Origin: Luteibacter rhizovicinus DSM 16549
Lineage (GTDB): Bacteria > Pseudomonadota > Gammaproteobacteria > Xanthomonadales > Rhodanobacteraceae
Direction of reading: 5' to 3'
Assembly (NCBI RefSeq): GCF_001887595.1
Contig: NZ_CP017480.1
Coordinates: 4,244,001 to 4,308,000 of the forward strand
DNA: 64,000 bases
Shown piece by piece: positions 52,562-62,800 of the stretch. Under the pieces are notes generated by a model. That model did no database searches, had not been told where the DNA came from, and worked only from the letters and a program-made list of their open reading frames with translations. The number at the start of each line of letters is the position of its first letter. The stretch's first letter is position 1. Position numbers and translations under genes: made by a program.

Positions 52562-54145
52562 ATGTCGCAAGGCCGAACCTCGATGTTCCAGCTTTCCAGC
52601 CTCACCATTCGCGCCAAACTGATTGCCGGGCTATCCGCTTGTTCACTGCTCATGCTCGGCATCGGTCTGATCGGCGCACACGGCGAACGCAACATCAACA
52701 TCAATACACTCGACATCTATCAGGGCGACCTGATTCCGATCCTGCATATCACCGACGCACGGCAAAGCGTTCACGCCGACGAAACCGCCCTCGACGAGAT
52801 GCTCTTGAAGCGGAACCCCTCCGCGGTCGACGCAACACGCACACGTATCGAAAGCGACAAGTCGTCCGCCGATGCGGCCTGGGCCGCCTACTACCCGATG
52901 ATCTCGTCGGATGTCGAACGAGAAGCCGCCGACGCCGTCGTCGGCCTCCGTCGAAAACTCGATGACCTGAATCAACAGGCGCTCACGGCCGCCGCCAAAG
53001 GGGACTTCGATCCCGCACATTCGGTGGCAAGTGCGGATTACGTCGCCACACTAAAGAGCTTCAGTGAGCGGATCGGCATCCTTTACGCCGAAAACCTGGG
53101 TCAGGCGCGCGATTCGTATGAAAGCTCGCAAGTGGCGTACCGCAGGACCCTCATCGTCTCGGCCATCGCGATCGTCGCGGGGCTTCTCATTGCCCTGCTC
53201 CTCCTCGTCGCCTTGATACGCGCCGTGGCGACACCGATCAGGCAGGCCGCCGCCCTCGCCGACGCCATCGCCTCCGGTGAACTCAATCACGTGGTGAACG
53301 TGACACGCCACGACGAGGTCGGCCATCTGCTGCTCGCCCTGGGACGAATGGACGAGCAGCTCACCGGTATCGTCCGCGAGGTACGTCGCGGCGCACAGAC
53401 GGTCGACGGCGCAGCGCGCCAACTCGCCCAGGGCAACGACGACTTATCGAGCCGCGCGCAGGAGCAAGCGTCGTCCCTGGAGGAAACGGCCTCCGCCATG
53501 GAGGAGATGACGACCTCAGTCCAACAGAACGCGACGCATGCCAGGGATGCGGCCTCGCTGGCGGCATCCGCCCTGCAAAGCGCACATGCCGGCCAGGAAG
53601 TCACCCGCGAGGCAGCGCTCGCGATGCATGCGGTCGAGGCATCGAGTCACCGTGTCGTCGATGTCATCAGCCTCATCGACGAGCTCGCATTTCAGACCAA
53701 TCTTCTTGCCTTGAACGCGGCTGTCGAAGCTGCGCGGGCGGGATCGGAAGGCCGCGGCTTCGCGGTCGTCGCAGCGGAGGTCCGGCGGCTGGCGCAGCGT
53801 TCCGCCGCATCGGCGAAGGAGATCCGCGTGCTGATTTCCGATGTGAGCGACAAGGTCACCCACGGCAACGCGCTGGTCGGCCTGTCGGCGAGCGCGCTGC
53901 AGGATCTCGTCGAGCAGGTACGTCGCACGGGCGTGCTCGTCGAAGAGATTGCCACCGCCAGCGCCGAGCAATCCGCAGGCATCGAACAGGTGGACGGCAC
54001 GGTCGCGCTGCTCGACGAAGCCACGCAGCATACGGCGGCACTGGTCGAGGAAGCCGCCGCGTCGAGCCGCTCGCTCCAGGAGCAGGCGGCCGAGCTGCTT
54101 GCACGGGTCGACTTCTTCCGGATTCGGGGAGCCGTCGGGGATTGA
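52562..54145 (+). CDS. Methyl-accepting chemotaxis protein
   Basis: 527 aa. TM1 lies at about residues 19-40, a four-helix-bundle periplasmic sensor at about 40-190, TM2 at about 197-220, a HAMP domain at about 220-272 and the signalling domain to residue 520. The signalling tip is intact ([20 protein letters not shown] followed by [14 protein letters not shown]). There is no C-terminal NWETF-type CheR tether. It is a single gene, so its ligand cannot be inferred from context. ATG 52562 or the in-frame ATG at 52583 could be used. Confidence 0.9.
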   Translation: MSQGRTSMFQLSSLTIRAKLIAGLSACSLLMLGIGLIGAHGERNININTLDIYQGDLIPILHITDARQSVHADETALDEMLLKRNPSAVDATRTRIESDKSSADAAWAAYYPMISSDVEREAADAVVGLRRKLDDLNQQALTAAAKGDFDPAHSVASADYVATLKSFSERIGILYAENLGQARDSYESSQVAYRRTLIVSAIAIVAGLLIALLLLVALIRAVATPIRQAAALADAIASGELNHVVNVTRHDEVGHLLLALGRMDEQLTGIVREVRRGAQTVDGAARQLAQGNDDLSSRAQEQASSLEETASAMEEMTTSVQQNATHARDAASLAASALQSAHAGQEVTREAALAMHAVEASSHRVVDVISLIDELAFQTNLLALNAAVEAARAGSEGRGFAVVAAEVRRLAQRSAASAKEIRVLISDVSDKVTHGNALVGLSASALQDLVEQVRRTGVLVEEIATASAEQSAGIEQVDGTVALLDEATQHTAALVEEAAASSRSLQEQAAELLARVDFFRIRGAVGD

Positions 54146-54157
54146 GCCAGTGCCTCT

Positions 54158-54237
54158 CTGTGGGAGCCGGCTGTGCCGGGGATCTCGCGGCAGCGGGTCA
54201 GCCTGCCGCGGGATCGCCGATGAATCGGTTCCCACAG
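54158..54237. repeat. REP-like inverted element, complete copy
   Basis: CTGTGGGAGCCGG at the left is inverted as AATCGGTTCCCACAG at the right, with the central CTCGCGGCAGCGGGTCAG found also in the copy at 42078. It sits 12 bases after the chemoreceptor stop, before the convergent GH4 gene end at 54249. Confidence 0.85.
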
Positions 54238-54248
54238 GCGTCACGGAT

Positions 54249-55664
54249 TCACCCGTGCCGGTGCACCGGCCCCTGGCAGAGGCACTCGCCGTCCTCGTTC
54301 GCATGACCCAGCAAGGCATCGAGCAAGTCGCCCGATGGCGTCCACTGCCCGATCGCCGGATGGATCAGCATCGCCTTGCGTGCTTCGAGCCGCTTGTCGT
54401 TCAGTACCGACGCGATAGCGGCACGCTCATAGGCCTTGACCGAACGCACAAGGCCGTTCACCGCATCGGGCAACGGCGCGATGGGCCGCGGCACGATGGA
54501 ATCCAGCGAGATGTCTGAGGCGATCTCGACGATATCGTCGTCCGGCAGGTCCGGCAGTGCGCCACGGTTGCGCGTGTTGACCACGATACGCGCCGGTTTC
54601 GCACCGGTCAGGCCACTCATCACGTCGATCGCGATGCGGTGGTAGCCCGTCGCCACGCGGAACGGATCGCCTTTCAGGCTCACGCCCTGATCGAAGGCCG
54701 AACCGCCCTCGGCTTCCAGCTTCATGTACGAGCCCGAGCGCTGGTTGAGGTAGGCGGCATAGATATCCACGGCCGCGTCGCCATCGCCGGCATCCAGGCG
54801 TGAGGTCAGGCCCGCCAGCAGATCGTCGTTGAGCCGCTGGATCTCGCCGCCACGGCTGCCGCCCTGCTTGCGCTGGTTGTCGAGGGCACGCTGCCGCTCG
54901 TAATAGAAAAACAGGTACTCGGTCGGAATGAGCCGCAAGGTGCGGATCATGTCGAAGTCGAACAGCGGCGCCAGATAAAGCTTGCGCAAGAGCTCATCGC
55001 TGTCGAGCAACCGGTCGATAACCTCCTCGCCGCGTACCCGCACGCCACGCACCCAACCCAGGTGGTTGAGCCCGACGTAATCGCATTCGACATCGTCGGC
55101 CGGCTCGCCAAGCGCGTGGGCGATGTTGTGGAAAAGCTCCGTCGGCGTGTCGCAGATGCCAACGATGCGTGCCTTGCTGTGGTCGCTCACTGCCTGTGTG
55201 ATCAGCCCGGCGGGATTGGTGAAATTGACCAGCCACGCTTGCGGGCTCAGGCGTTCGACCAGCCGTGCCTGCTCGATAGCCACGGGAATGGTGCGCAACG
55301 CCATCGCGACGCCCGCGGGGCCGGTCGTCTCCTGACCCGGATAGCCCTGTGCAATCGACGCGCGTTCGTCGGAGGCCCGGCCGGCAATACCGCCGATGCG
55401 TACACTGTTGAGCACGAAGTCCGCGCCCTCGATGGTGTCTTCCAGCGATGTCGCGCCACGCAGCCGCAGGCCGCCGCCGAAGCGGCGGACTACCGCCTTG
55501 CCGAGGTCGACCATGATCCGCAGTCGCGCAGGATCCGGGTCGTACAACACCATCTCGGCCGCGCCAAGCGCTTCAGCGGCTTCATTCACGCCAAATACCA
55601 CGAGCGGTGAACGAACACCGCCACCTCCGATCAATGCGATCTTACGATCCGTACGTTTGCTCAC
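54249..55664 (-). CDS. GH4 family glycosidase (6-phospho-beta-glucosidase-like)
   Basis: 471 aa. NAD-binding N terminus [27 protein letters not shown], the metal-site Cys in [10 protein letters not shown] and the His in [14 protein letters not shown]4 enzymes use NAD and a divalent metal in an oxidation-elimination mechanism and most act on 6-phospho-glycosides. The start is GTG 55664 with GAGGA 6 bases upstream. It overlaps the kinase gene by 23 bases. No PTS is encoded nearby, so if its substrate is phosphorylated, the PfkB kinase may be the source. Confidence 0.83.
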   Translation of the reverse strand: MSKRTDRKIALIGGGGVRSPLVVFGVNEAAEALGAAEMVLYDPDPARLRIMVDLGKAVVRRFGGGLRLRGATSLEDTIEGADFVLNSVRIGGIAGRASDERASIAQGYPGQETTGPAGVAMALRTIPVAIEQARLVERLSPQAWLVNFTNPAGLITQAVSDHSKARIVGICDTPTELFHNIAHALGEPADDVECDYVGLNHLGWVRGVRVRGEEVIDRLLDSDELLRKLYLAPLFDFDMIRTLRLIPTEYLFFYYERQRALDNQRKQGGSRGGEIQRLNDDLLAGLTSRLDAGDGDAAVDIYAAYLNQRSGSYMKLEAEGGSAFDQGVSLKGDPFRVATGYHRIAIDVMSGLTGAKPARIVVNTRNRGALPDLPDDDIVEIASDISLDSIVPRPIAPLPDAVNGLVRSVKAYERAAIASVLNDKRLEARKAMLIHPAIGQWTPSGDLLDALLGHANEDGECLCQGPVHRHG

Positions 55665-56589
55665 GAAGGGTCCTCAATTGGGGGGAATGGGGAAGGGATT
55701 GAAGGGCACCGGCCGCGGTCGTGCACAGCGCGCCACAGACGCAGCCGCGCTCGACACAGCCGTCGATGGACTCGCCATCGAGCAGCCCATCGATGACGCC
55801 CGCGTCGAACGCGTCGCCGGCACCGGTGGAATCGACGGCATCGATACGCGGCGCCGGTACCCGGCGCAGACCGCGCTCGTCAGCAATCCAGGCGCCGCCG
55901 GCGCCGTGTTTCATCACGGCACGGCCGATGCCGGCGCCGACCGACCAGGCCTCGAACGACGAGGGCTCTTCGTCCCCCGCGAGCAAGGCGGCTTCCTTCG
56001 CATTGGGAAGGAACAGGTCGACGTCGCGAAGACTGGGCCGGTTCACGGGATCGCGGAGCCAGGCCGGGCTGTAGCCGACATCCAGCGAGGTCGTGCACCC
56101 GGCCTGACGCAGCAAGGGCAGCAGGATTTCGGCCAGATCGCGCGGCAGGGGCAAGGCGAAGTGCACATGACGCGCAGCGGCGAGATCGGCGAGGATCTCC
56201 GGCGAGGCCAGCAGTTCGGGCAGCGCGCGGTTCACGCCGGCATAGGTGAAGAACGAACGGTCCTCGACAGTGGAGACGCTGACCGTGATGCCGGTACCGT
56301 CGTTGCCGATACGGATACCTTCCATGCTGACGCCGAACTCGCCCAGGCGGCTTTCGAACCAGTCGAGATCGGCCTCGCCGATCAGGCCGACCAGACGTAC
56401 GCGACGGCCTAACCGCGACAGGGCACAGGCAGTGTTGATGGCGCCGCCACCGAGCTCGCGCAGGTAGTTCTCGGCGATCACTTCTTCGCCGGGACCGGGC
56501 CAGGCAGGAAAGCCGCTGAACACATGGTCGGCAAAGATTTCACCCACCACGGCGACGTCCCACGACTTCAGGGTTGCGGGAATGGCCAC
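55642..56589 (-). CDS. PfkB/ribokinase-family carbohydrate kinase
   Basis: 315 aa. It has the ribokinase fold: N-terminal WDVAVVGEIFADHVFSG, the substrate-side GGGAINTACALSRLG, and the C-terminal signature DSTGAGDAFDAGVIDGLL with catalytic Asp in GAGDAF. The GTG at 56589 is preceded by a perfect GGAGGT 7 bases upstream, so it is preferred over GTG 56613. It overlaps the permease end by 22 bases and the GH4 start by 23. It probably phosphorylates the sugar or glycoside released in this operon. Confidence 0.85.
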   Translation of the reverse strand: MAIPATLKSWDVAVVGEIFADHVFSGFPAWPGPGEEVIAENYLRELGGGAINTACALSRLGRRVRLVGLIGEADLDWFESRLGEFGVSMEGIRIGNDGTGITVSVSTVEDRSFFTYAGVNRALPELLASPEILADLAAARHVHFALPLPRDLAEILLPLLRQAGCTTSLDVGYSPAWLRDPVNRPSLRDVDLFLPNAKEAALLAGDEEPSSFEAWSVGAGIGRAVMKHGAGGAWIADERGLRRVPAPRIDAVDSTGAGDAFDAGVIDGLLDGESIDGCVERGCVCGALCTTAAGALQSLPHSPQLRTLREQTYGS

Positions 56590-57929
56590 GTGCGGGACCT
56601 CCGTGCTTGCCACAGGAAAAGAAGGGTGCCTGCCACGACCGCGCCCACGGCCGTGACGATCGACGACGTGCCGGCCGTAGCGACCAGATAAAGCCAGCCG
56701 ATCACACTGACGACGATCGGCAGCGGATACAGCGGCATACGAAAGACGTCCGCATCGGCGCGTCGTTTACGCAAGGCGACGACGGCGAAGCATTGCGCGA
56801 TGTACTGGAAGAGGATCTGGGTGACCATCAGGGTCGCGATCAGGTGTTCCAGCGAGAGGAAGCACGCCGCCGCCGATGTCACGCCGACAAACACCAGGGA
56901 CACGGTGGGGAAGCCGCCCCGCGGATGCAGCCGGGCGAACACGGGGAAAAACTGGCCATCGGCCGCCGCCGCGTAGGGCACACGCGAGTAGCCCAGCAGG
57001 ACAACCAGCGCCGAACCCCAGCTCGCGAGCAGGATCAGCAGCACGGCCAGCGTGCCGCCGGTGCGGCCATGGATGGCTTGCATGAAATCCGCGACGACCG
57101 CCTTCGAATGTGCCGCCTGTTCCCAGGGGAGCACGCCGAGGATGCTGAGATTGAGCCCGAGGTAAAGCACAGCCACCAGCGGGATCGAGATCAGCACCGC
57201 CATCGGAATCGTGCGTCGCGGCCGCTTCACCTCGCCGCCCAGCATGCAGACGTTGTTGTAGCCGCCGTAGTCGTACACCGCGATCAGGGCCACCGCGCCC
57301 AGCCCGAGCCAGAAGCCGTGCGACGAGTCGACGTGTGCCTGGAAGAAGTGGCCGGCCACGGCCATGTCGAAGTGCGTGATGCCGCTGAAGACGATCCAGG
57401 CGCAGGCCACCACGACGATCGCGCTGACGAACACGGAAAGCCGTTGGATCTGGCCCACCTTGCGATAAAGCACGACGGTGTTGAGCAGGCAGAGGCCGGC
57501 GGCGATGAGCGCCCTGCCCGTATCGCCGAGTGAAGGAATCAGAAAGCCCGCGTACTGGGCAAAGCCAACCGCGGCGCTACCGATCGACAGTGGTGCGGTG
57601 AGCAAGGTCTGCCAGAGGTAGAGGAAACCAAACAGGCGCCCTGCCTTCTCGCGCCCGTACGCCTCGCGCAGGTAGTGGTACGGTCCGCCGGATTCGGGAA
57701 TCGTGGAACCGAGTTCCGCCCAGACCATGCCGTCGCACAGGCACAACAGCGCACCGGCGATCCAGCCAAGCAATACCGAGGGGCCGGCGAGCGCCGAGAG
57801 CGCGATAGGGATCGTGACGAAGGGCCCGATGCCGATCATGTTCAGCACGTTGGCCGAGAGTCCGCCCCAGAAGCCGATGGCGCGCGGCGGGGACGACGGC
57901 GCACCCGCCTCGATGACGGTCGCGCGCAT
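56568..57929 (-). CDS. APC-superfamily permease
   Basis: 453 aa with about 12 transmembrane helices. The first helix carries the APC substrate loop in NMIGIGPFVTIPIALSA, and a second conserved part is GMVWAELGSTIPESGGPYHY. Characterised relatives move amino acids or polyamines, which is odd within a glycoside operon. Its ATG shares one base with the GH35 stop (TGATG at 57927-57931), so it is coupled to the galactosidase. It may import the aglycone or a sugar in this lineage (uncertain). Confidence 0.85.
   Translation of the reverse strand: MRATVIEAGAPSSPPRAIGFWGGLSANVLNMIGIGPFVTIPIALSALAGPSVLLGWIAGALLCLCDGMVWAELGSTIPESGGPYHYLREAYGREKAGRLFGFLYLWQTLLTAPLSIGSAAVGFAQYAGFLIPSLGDTGRALIAAGLCLLNTVVLYRKVGQIQRLSVFVSAIVVVACAWIVFSGITHFDMAVAGHFFQAHVDSSHGFWLGLGAVALIAVYDYGGYNNVCMLGGEVKRPRRTIPMAVLISIPLVAVLYLGLNLSILGVLPWEQAAHSKAVVADFMQAIHGRTGGTLAVLLILLASWGSALVVLLGYSRVPYAAAADGQFFPVFARLHPRGGFPTVSLVFVGVTSAAACFLSLEHLIATLMVTQILFQYIAQCFAVVALRKRRADADVFRMPLYPLPIVVSVIGWLYLVATAGTSSIVTAVGAVVAGTLLFLWQARRSRTWPFPQP
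56597..56602 (-). promoter_or_regulatory. Shine-Dalgarno that fixes the PfkB kinase start
   Basis: On the minus strand GGAGGT (56602-56597) stands 7 bases before GTG 56589, inside the end of the permease gene. It is the strongest ribosome site of the operon. Confidence 0.75.
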
Positions 57930-59872
57930 CAGCTGTTCCCCGAGGTGTGCAGGCTATCTGCAGCGGTGATCATGGCAGGCGTCTTGCGGTGGAGGTCGAG
58001 CACGAGCAACTCGTTATCGCCGGCACGTATCCAAGGACCTGGGCAGAACAGGCGCTGCTGGGGGCCGATGTTCCAGTAGCGACCGAGCAGTTGACCGTTT
58101 ATCCAGAGGTAGCCTTTGGACCAGGCGGAGAGGTCGATGTAAACATCGCCTGGGGATTCGATGTGCAGGGTTGTCTTGAAGAACATCGGGCCGCGAGGCG
58201 GACTGGCTTTCACCGATGAATCGGCTCCCACAGGGGCGGTAGCTGTTCTTGTAGGAGCCGATTCATCGGCGATGGCCCGAAGGCCATGAATCCAATCCCC
58301 TTCAAGCGGAATCGCCCACGCCTCCACTTCCCGCAACGGCACACCATCAATCGATGCCGGGCCAATCAGCCCCTTATGATCACCAATACGCGGCCCGAAA
58401 TTGATATGCCCAAAGGTATCAATAAGGATATCCAGCGCCCGCGGCGTAGCACCCCCCGCCGCAGGCAGCCGTACCTCAGGTTGCGAGTTCAACGAAGGAT
58501 GTTCCACGCGCGACACCGAACCGACTTCCTGCCCATCGACATGGACCACGGCGTAATCGCGTACGTTCTCCAGTCTGAGCACGCTACCCGCGTCGATGCG
58601 CTTGCGGTAGACCACCAGCCCCTGGTCCAGCCCGAACAGGATCTCGTTCGGACCCGGCGACGGCAGGGTCGCCGGCGCTCCAGGCAGGTTGTCCCACAAC
58701 GACGCGAAGGCCTGGGGCGTCACCGGTGCAAAGCTCGCTGACGGCGGCGCTGGCGGAAGAGCAGCCGGCGTGACGCGCGTAACCTCTTCGATGACACGAC
58801 GCAGCCGCGTGTACTGCTCCGTCGGGCGTCCACGCTCATCGATCGGCGCAGCATAGTCGTAACTGGTAATGACAGGCTGGAACTGCGAGCCGTCGTCTTC
58901 CGCATTGGACCCGGCCGTCAGGCCGAAATTCGTGCCGCCATGGACGACATAGAGGTTGAACGAATACCCCGCACGCATGATGTGCCGCAACGTGGTCTCG
59001 TAGTCCTTCGTGGCGAAGGTCGGCTCGCCCCAGTGGGTCAGCCAGCCGGGATAGGCTTCGCCCACCCACACGGGAGACTCGCCGGCAAATCCCCTGCCCT
59101 TCAACAAATCGGCCACATCGGCCCCGTCGAGCCCCAAGGCGGTGCCTGCGGGATAGGCCTTGCGGCGCTGCAAATCCTTCCAGCCATCCGACACCGAAAA
59201 CGGTCCGTCGATGCCGTGCTCTCGCCAGATATCGCGCAGGACATCGAGATAGCCAATGTCGTCGGCGAACATCGAATACTCGTTTTCGATCTGCACCATC
59301 AACACCGGGCCACCGGCGCTGGCCATCAGTGGTGCGACGCGCTCGGCCAGCGCAGCGAAATAACGTCGTACCGCCGCCATGTAGCGTGGATCGTCACGCG
59401 TCCGCAGCCGCGTATCCGGATCGCGCAGCAGATACGCCGGCAGTCCGCCGTTGGTCCATTCGCCGCAGATGTACGGGCCGGGACGCAGATAAACCCACAT
59501 CCCTTCTTCCGCACACAGGCGCATGAAGGCCCCGACGTCCCGGTTGCCGGTCTCGAAATCGAATACCCCGGGCTCACGCTCGTGGTGATTCCACATCACG
59601 TAGATCGCCACGGTATTGAGCCCCATGGCCCGCGCCATGCGGATGCGATGCCGCCAGTGCTCCTTCGCGATCCGGGCCGGATGCATCTCGCCGCTGTGCA
59701 CGCGGAACGCCTCACCATCGAGCAGGAACTCACGCTTGCCGAAGGTGAAGGCGTGATGCCGGCCGTCCGGCACCCTCGCAACGCGTATGCCAGCGGGCGA
59801 TGCCGCCCACCCACGACCGGCAAAAGCCAGCGGGGTGAGCAGCGACAGCGCGAGGAAGCTTCGTCGATGCAT
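57929..59872 (-). CDS. GH35 beta-galactosidase, exported, with a REP-encoded linker
   Basis: 647 aa. N-terminal RRSFLALSLLTPLAFAGRGWA looks like a Tat-type signal. The catalytic TIM barrel has YLRPGPYICGEWTNGGLPAY, the acid/base Glu198 in QIENEY and the nucleophile Glu272 in WVGEAYPGW. Jelly-roll domains follow, ending DLSAWSKGYLWINGQLLGRY-like. Residues about 533-554 (IADESAPTRTATAPVGADSS) are encoded by a REP-like element. The ATG at 59872 is 2 bases after the TonB receptor stop; the open frame upstream is not coding. It releases terminal beta-galactose from substrate brought in by the receptor. Confidence 0.87.
   Translation of the reverse strand: MHRRSFLALSLLTPLAFAGRGWAASPAGIRVARVPDGRHHAFTFGKREFLLDGEAFRVHSGEMHPARIAKEHWRHRIRMARAMGLNTVAIYVMWNHHEREPGVFDFETGNRDVGAFMRLCAEEGMWVYLRPGPYICGEWTNGGLPAYLLRDPDTRLRTRDDPRYMAAVRRYFAALAERVAPLMASAGGPVLMVQIENEYSMFADDIGYLDVLRDIWREHGIDGPFSVSDGWKDLQRRKAYPAGTALGLDGADVADLLKGRGFAGESPVWVGEAYPGWLTHWGEPTFATKDYETTLRHIMRAGYSFNLYVVHGGTNFGLTAGSNAEDDGSQFQPVITSYDYAAPIDERGRPTEQYTRLRRVIEEVTRVTPAALPPAPPSASFAPVTPQAFASLWDNLPGAPATLPSPGPNEILFGLDQGLVVYRKRIDAGSVLRLENVRDYAVVHVDGQEVGSVSRVEHPSLNSQPEVRLPAAGGATPRALDILIDTFGHINFGPRIGDHKGLIGPASIDGVPLREVEAWAIPLEGDWIHGLRAIADESAPTRTATAPVGADSSVKASPPRGPMFFKTTLHIESPGDVYIDLSAWSKGYLWINGQLLGRYWNIGPQQRLFCPGPWIRAGDNELLVLDLHRKTPAMITAADSLHTSGNS
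58211..58275. repeat. REP-like inverted element inside the beta-galactosidase gene
   Basis: CCGATGAATCGGCTCCCACA (from 58213) and its inverse, TAGGAGCCGATTCATCGGCG, face each other across a short spacer. Both arms match those at 42078 and 54158. The element length keeps the reading frame, so it is translated as a 22-residue linker. Confidence 0.85.
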
Positions 59873-59874
59873 GC

Positions 59875-62688
59875 TCAGAAGTTGTACTTCACGGTCAGCA
59901 GGGTGGTTCTGCCCGCATCGACGATATCCGAATTGGCCAGGCTGTTCCTGCCGATGTGCGACCAATACGAATACTGCTTGGTGAGGTTGCTGACCTGCAG
60001 GTCGAACTGCAGGCCGTTGGACATCGCATAGCCCAGATGGAGGTCGACCCGGCGAATCGGGCGGATCCACAGGTCATCCCACGGGCTGCCCTGGTTGAGG
60101 AAGTCGTACGTCGACAGGTAGGAGCCGGTGTAGTGGTAGCTGAGGTTGGCCGAGAACCCGTACTTCTCGTAGAACAACTCGGCATTGGCCATGCGTTGCG
60201 GTGCCGACTGCAGGCGCTCGTTCTCGAAGCCGTCACGCCCGAGGTCCACCTTCGAGTTCTGCCGCGTGGCGTTGACGCTGAAACCCAGTCCGTCGAACGG
60301 CTCGGGCAGGTTCTGGAACTTCTGCCGATACGTCGCCTCCAGACCCACCACGCGCCCATCGCCGCCATTGGTCGGCGTCTTCGTGAGCACGGTACCCACG
60401 CCCGAGGTGTTGGGGTCGGCCTGGCCACCACCGCTGTCGTAGATGTAGTTACGCAGCTTCTTGTAGTAGCTGGACAGCGAGACGTAGCCGCCGTTCTCGG
60501 TCGTCCACTCCGCGCCGAGGTCCACGTTGGTGGCCTTGATCGGCTTCAGGTTGGGGTTGCCGGTGGTGATCGTGGTCACGCCATCGGACACGTTGATCTG
60601 CGAGCCGCCGCCAAGCTGCACGAACGCGGGACGGGTGTAGCTCTGCCAGATCGCACCGCGATAGACGATGTTGCCATCGGGGCGGAAGTTGATGAACAGG
60701 CTGCCCAGCGGTTCGTTGTAGATGGTGTGGTTATTGGAGAAGTACCCCGGGATCTCGTTACCGTCGGCGTCCTGCGGCGTCGTCCAGAACGTATTGCGGA
60801 TCGAGGTGTGTTCGAAACGCACGCCGGGAATGACCTCCCACGGACCGCTCTGGAACGTCGCCATGGCATAGGCCGCGGTGACGGCCTCGGTGCCGCGCAT
60901 CGTGTCGCAATTGAAGTTGTTGTAGTCGAGCTGGCTACAGGTATCCAGGTCACCCGGCTGCAGGTGATCGGCGATCAGGCCAGCCACCGCCGAGCGGCTG
61001 ATCTGCGGGGTCGTCCAGTCGAACTTGCCCGGGAAGATCTGGTTGTAATAGCCCTTGATGATCCCGAGGTCGTTCAAGGTGGTCGTGCCGTCGTTGATGC
61101 CGGCGGTCGAGTAGTCGCGATCGGTGAACTCGCGCGAGCTGTCGCTGTACTTCACGCCGAACTTGATCGACTGCAGCGGACCGTTTTCGAAGTCATAGCG
61201 AAGATCGAGCTTGGCGCCGCCGCGCTTCTGGCCCGAGCGGATATCGGTCACCTCGCCATAGTCGTTGGCGTACATGTTCTGCAGGTTGTTGACCGAGTTC
61301 AACAGGCCCGGGGTCAGCTGGGGGTACGGGAAGCCGTGGCCACCGTAGCTCATCAGCGAGCTCTGGTTGTAGGCGAAATTGTCCTGCGAGTACTTGTCCT
61401 CGCGACCGTCGATCTCGACGTGGTTCGGGCGATCGTTGCGGCCAATGCTCCAGAACACATTGGGCGAGATGGTCCAGCCGCCCGCCGTCTTGTCGGCACC
61501 CAGCTGGATCGTCGCCAGGTCGGCGCGCTCCGGGTTGGTTTCGTACCAGAAGCGGTTGGCAATGCGACCGATGTTCGGCGTGTAGACACCGGGCGTGGCC
61601 GTCGGAACGTACGTGACATCCTGCGGAAGCAGCTGGCTGTACGTCGTGTTCTGCTCGGTGAGCGCATAGGCGTAGGTCATGCGCGCGTACGCTTTCAGCG
61701 TGGGATCCACGTTCCAGTCGAACGAGATGTTGCCCCCGTAGCGACGCTCGAAGCCGGATGCGATACCTACGTTCGTGCCGAGGCTGGTCAGGTTGTGCGC
61801 CGGATCGTAACCCGCCGCGTTCTGGCCATCGGCCGTGGCATGCAGGAAGGCCCAGGAGCCGTCGTTCGATGCACTTTCCGCCGCTCCGATCTCGCTATTG
61901 GCGATGTTGCGGTAGTCGTAATAGCCGCTCACGTAGACGCCGAACTGCTTCTCCGCACCGAACTTGCCCTGCAGCTCGGCGGCGAGGCCACTACCGAGTC
62001 CGCTGCCGCCGTAGTCGCGCGCGCGGCTCTCGACACGCCCGCTCGCGGTCACGCTACCGCTGAAATCCTTCTTGAAGTCGAAGGCGCTCGGCGTGCGGAA
62101 ATCGATCGTGCCACCGATCGCATCGCCGTCCATGTCGGCGGTCGAGGTCTTGTTGAGCACGATGGTCTGCAAACCCGACGGCGGCAGCAGGCTGAGCTGC
62201 ACGCTACGGCTGTACGGCATGCCCTGGGCTACGTTGCTGCCGTTGACCAGGTTGACGTTGTACTCGGACGGCAGGCCGCGAACGGACGTGAACATGCCCT
62301 CGCCACGTGCCGCGCCATCGATGCCGCCGAAATAGCCCGAGCCTGTCGTCGTCACGTTCACGCCCGACATCAAGCCCAGCGCCTCGGCGACGTTATGCAC
62401 CGCGGTGTGCTGAAGATCCGCCGCGGACAGCACGTCAACGGTGTTGATCGCGTCCATCCGCATGTTCGTCGCGTCGTAGCGATTGGCCACGACGCTCAAA
62501 GCCTTCATCTGTACAGCCTTGTCCGGCTTGGCCGGTGTCGACTGGCTGTCCGCCGCGGCTTTCGCGGGCGGTTTGGCCGACGTCGAAGACACTGCCGGCG
62601 CCGCGTCCTGCGCGAACGCCGTTCCCCCGAGCACGGCGCACAAGGCCGCGACCAGACACTTCTTGTTGAAACCCTTATCGATACCCAC
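59875..62688 (-). CDS. TonB-dependent receptor of the galactoside operon
   Basis: 937 aa. Signal peptide ending GTAFAQ, a Pro/Ala/Lys-rich linker, a plug domain starting near MKALSVVANRYDATNMRMDA, and a large barrel finishing with the terminal Phe of LLTVKYNF. Its length and the GSGYFGGIDGAARGEGMFTS region match the carbohydrate-type TonB receptors common in Xanthomonadales. It is the first gene of the operon 62688-54249 and should import an oligosaccharide or glycoside. Confidence 0.88.
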   Translation of the reverse strand: MGIDKGFNKKCLVAALCAVLGGTAFAQDAAPAVSSTSAKPPAKAAADSQSTPAKPDKAVQMKALSVVANRYDATNMRMDAINTVDVLSAADLQHTAVHNVAEALGLMSGVNVTTTGSGYFGGIDGAARGEGMFTSVRGLPSEYNVNLVNGSNVAQGMPYSRSVQLSLLPPSGLQTIVLNKTSTADMDGDAIGGTIDFRTPSAFDFKKDFSGSVTASGRVESRARDYGGSGLGSGLAAELQGKFGAEKQFGVYVSGYYDYRNIANSEIGAAESASNDGSWAFLHATADGQNAAGYDPAHNLTSLGTNVGIASGFERRYGGNISFDWNVDPTLKAYARMTYAYALTEQNTTYSQLLPQDVTYVPTATPGVYTPNIGRIANRFWYETNPERADLATIQLGADKTAGGWTISPNVFWSIGRNDRPNHVEIDGREDKYSQDNFAYNQSSLMSYGGHGFPYPQLTPGLLNSVNNLQNMYANDYGEVTDIRSGQKRGGAKLDLRYDFENGPLQSIKFGVKYSDSSREFTDRDYSTAGINDGTTTLNDLGIIKGYYNQIFPGKFDWTTPQISRSAVAGLIADHLQPGDLDTCSQLDYNNFNCDTMRGTEAVTAAYAMATFQSGPWEVIPGVRFEHTSIRNTFWTTPQDADGNEIPGYFSNNHTIYNEPLGSLFINFRPDGNIVYRGAIWQSYTRPAFVQLGGGSQINVSDGVTTITTGNPNLKPIKATNVDLGAEWTTENGGYVSLSSYYKKLRNYIYDSGGGQADPNTSGVGTVLTKTPTNGGDGRVVGLEATYRQKFQNLPEPFDGLGFSVNATRQNSKVDLGRDGFENERLQSAPQRMANAELFYEKYGFSANLSYHYTGSYLSTYDFLNQGSPWDDLWIRPIRRVDLHLGYAMSNGLQFDLQVSNLTKQYSYWSHIGRNSLANSDIVDAGRTTLLTVKYNF

Positions 62689-62708
62689 GACTTACCCCCA
62701 CCCCGAGA

Positions 62709-62722
62709 TGCTTTTAAAAGCA
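62709..62722. promoter_or_regulatory. 14-base perfect palindrome before the TonB receptor gene
   Basis: TGCTTTTAAAAGCA lies 21-34 bases upstream of the receptor start at 62688, in the expected region of the promoter or 5' leader. It is AT-rich in an otherwise GC-rich stretch. It is a candidate operator for an unlinked regulator, since no regulator gene belongs to this operon. Confidence 0.5.
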
Positions 62723-62800
62723 CGCACGGCACGATGCCGCGCCATGCGCAGTTCAGCTGACCAGCGGGTTCGTCGCGCGGACCGGACGTGAGCAGACATG

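Noticed and set aside
59873..60070. Upstream extension of the beta-galactosidase
   Set aside because: It overlaps the end of the TonB receptor gene and lacks any family similarity; ATG 59872 starts an RR-type signal peptide.
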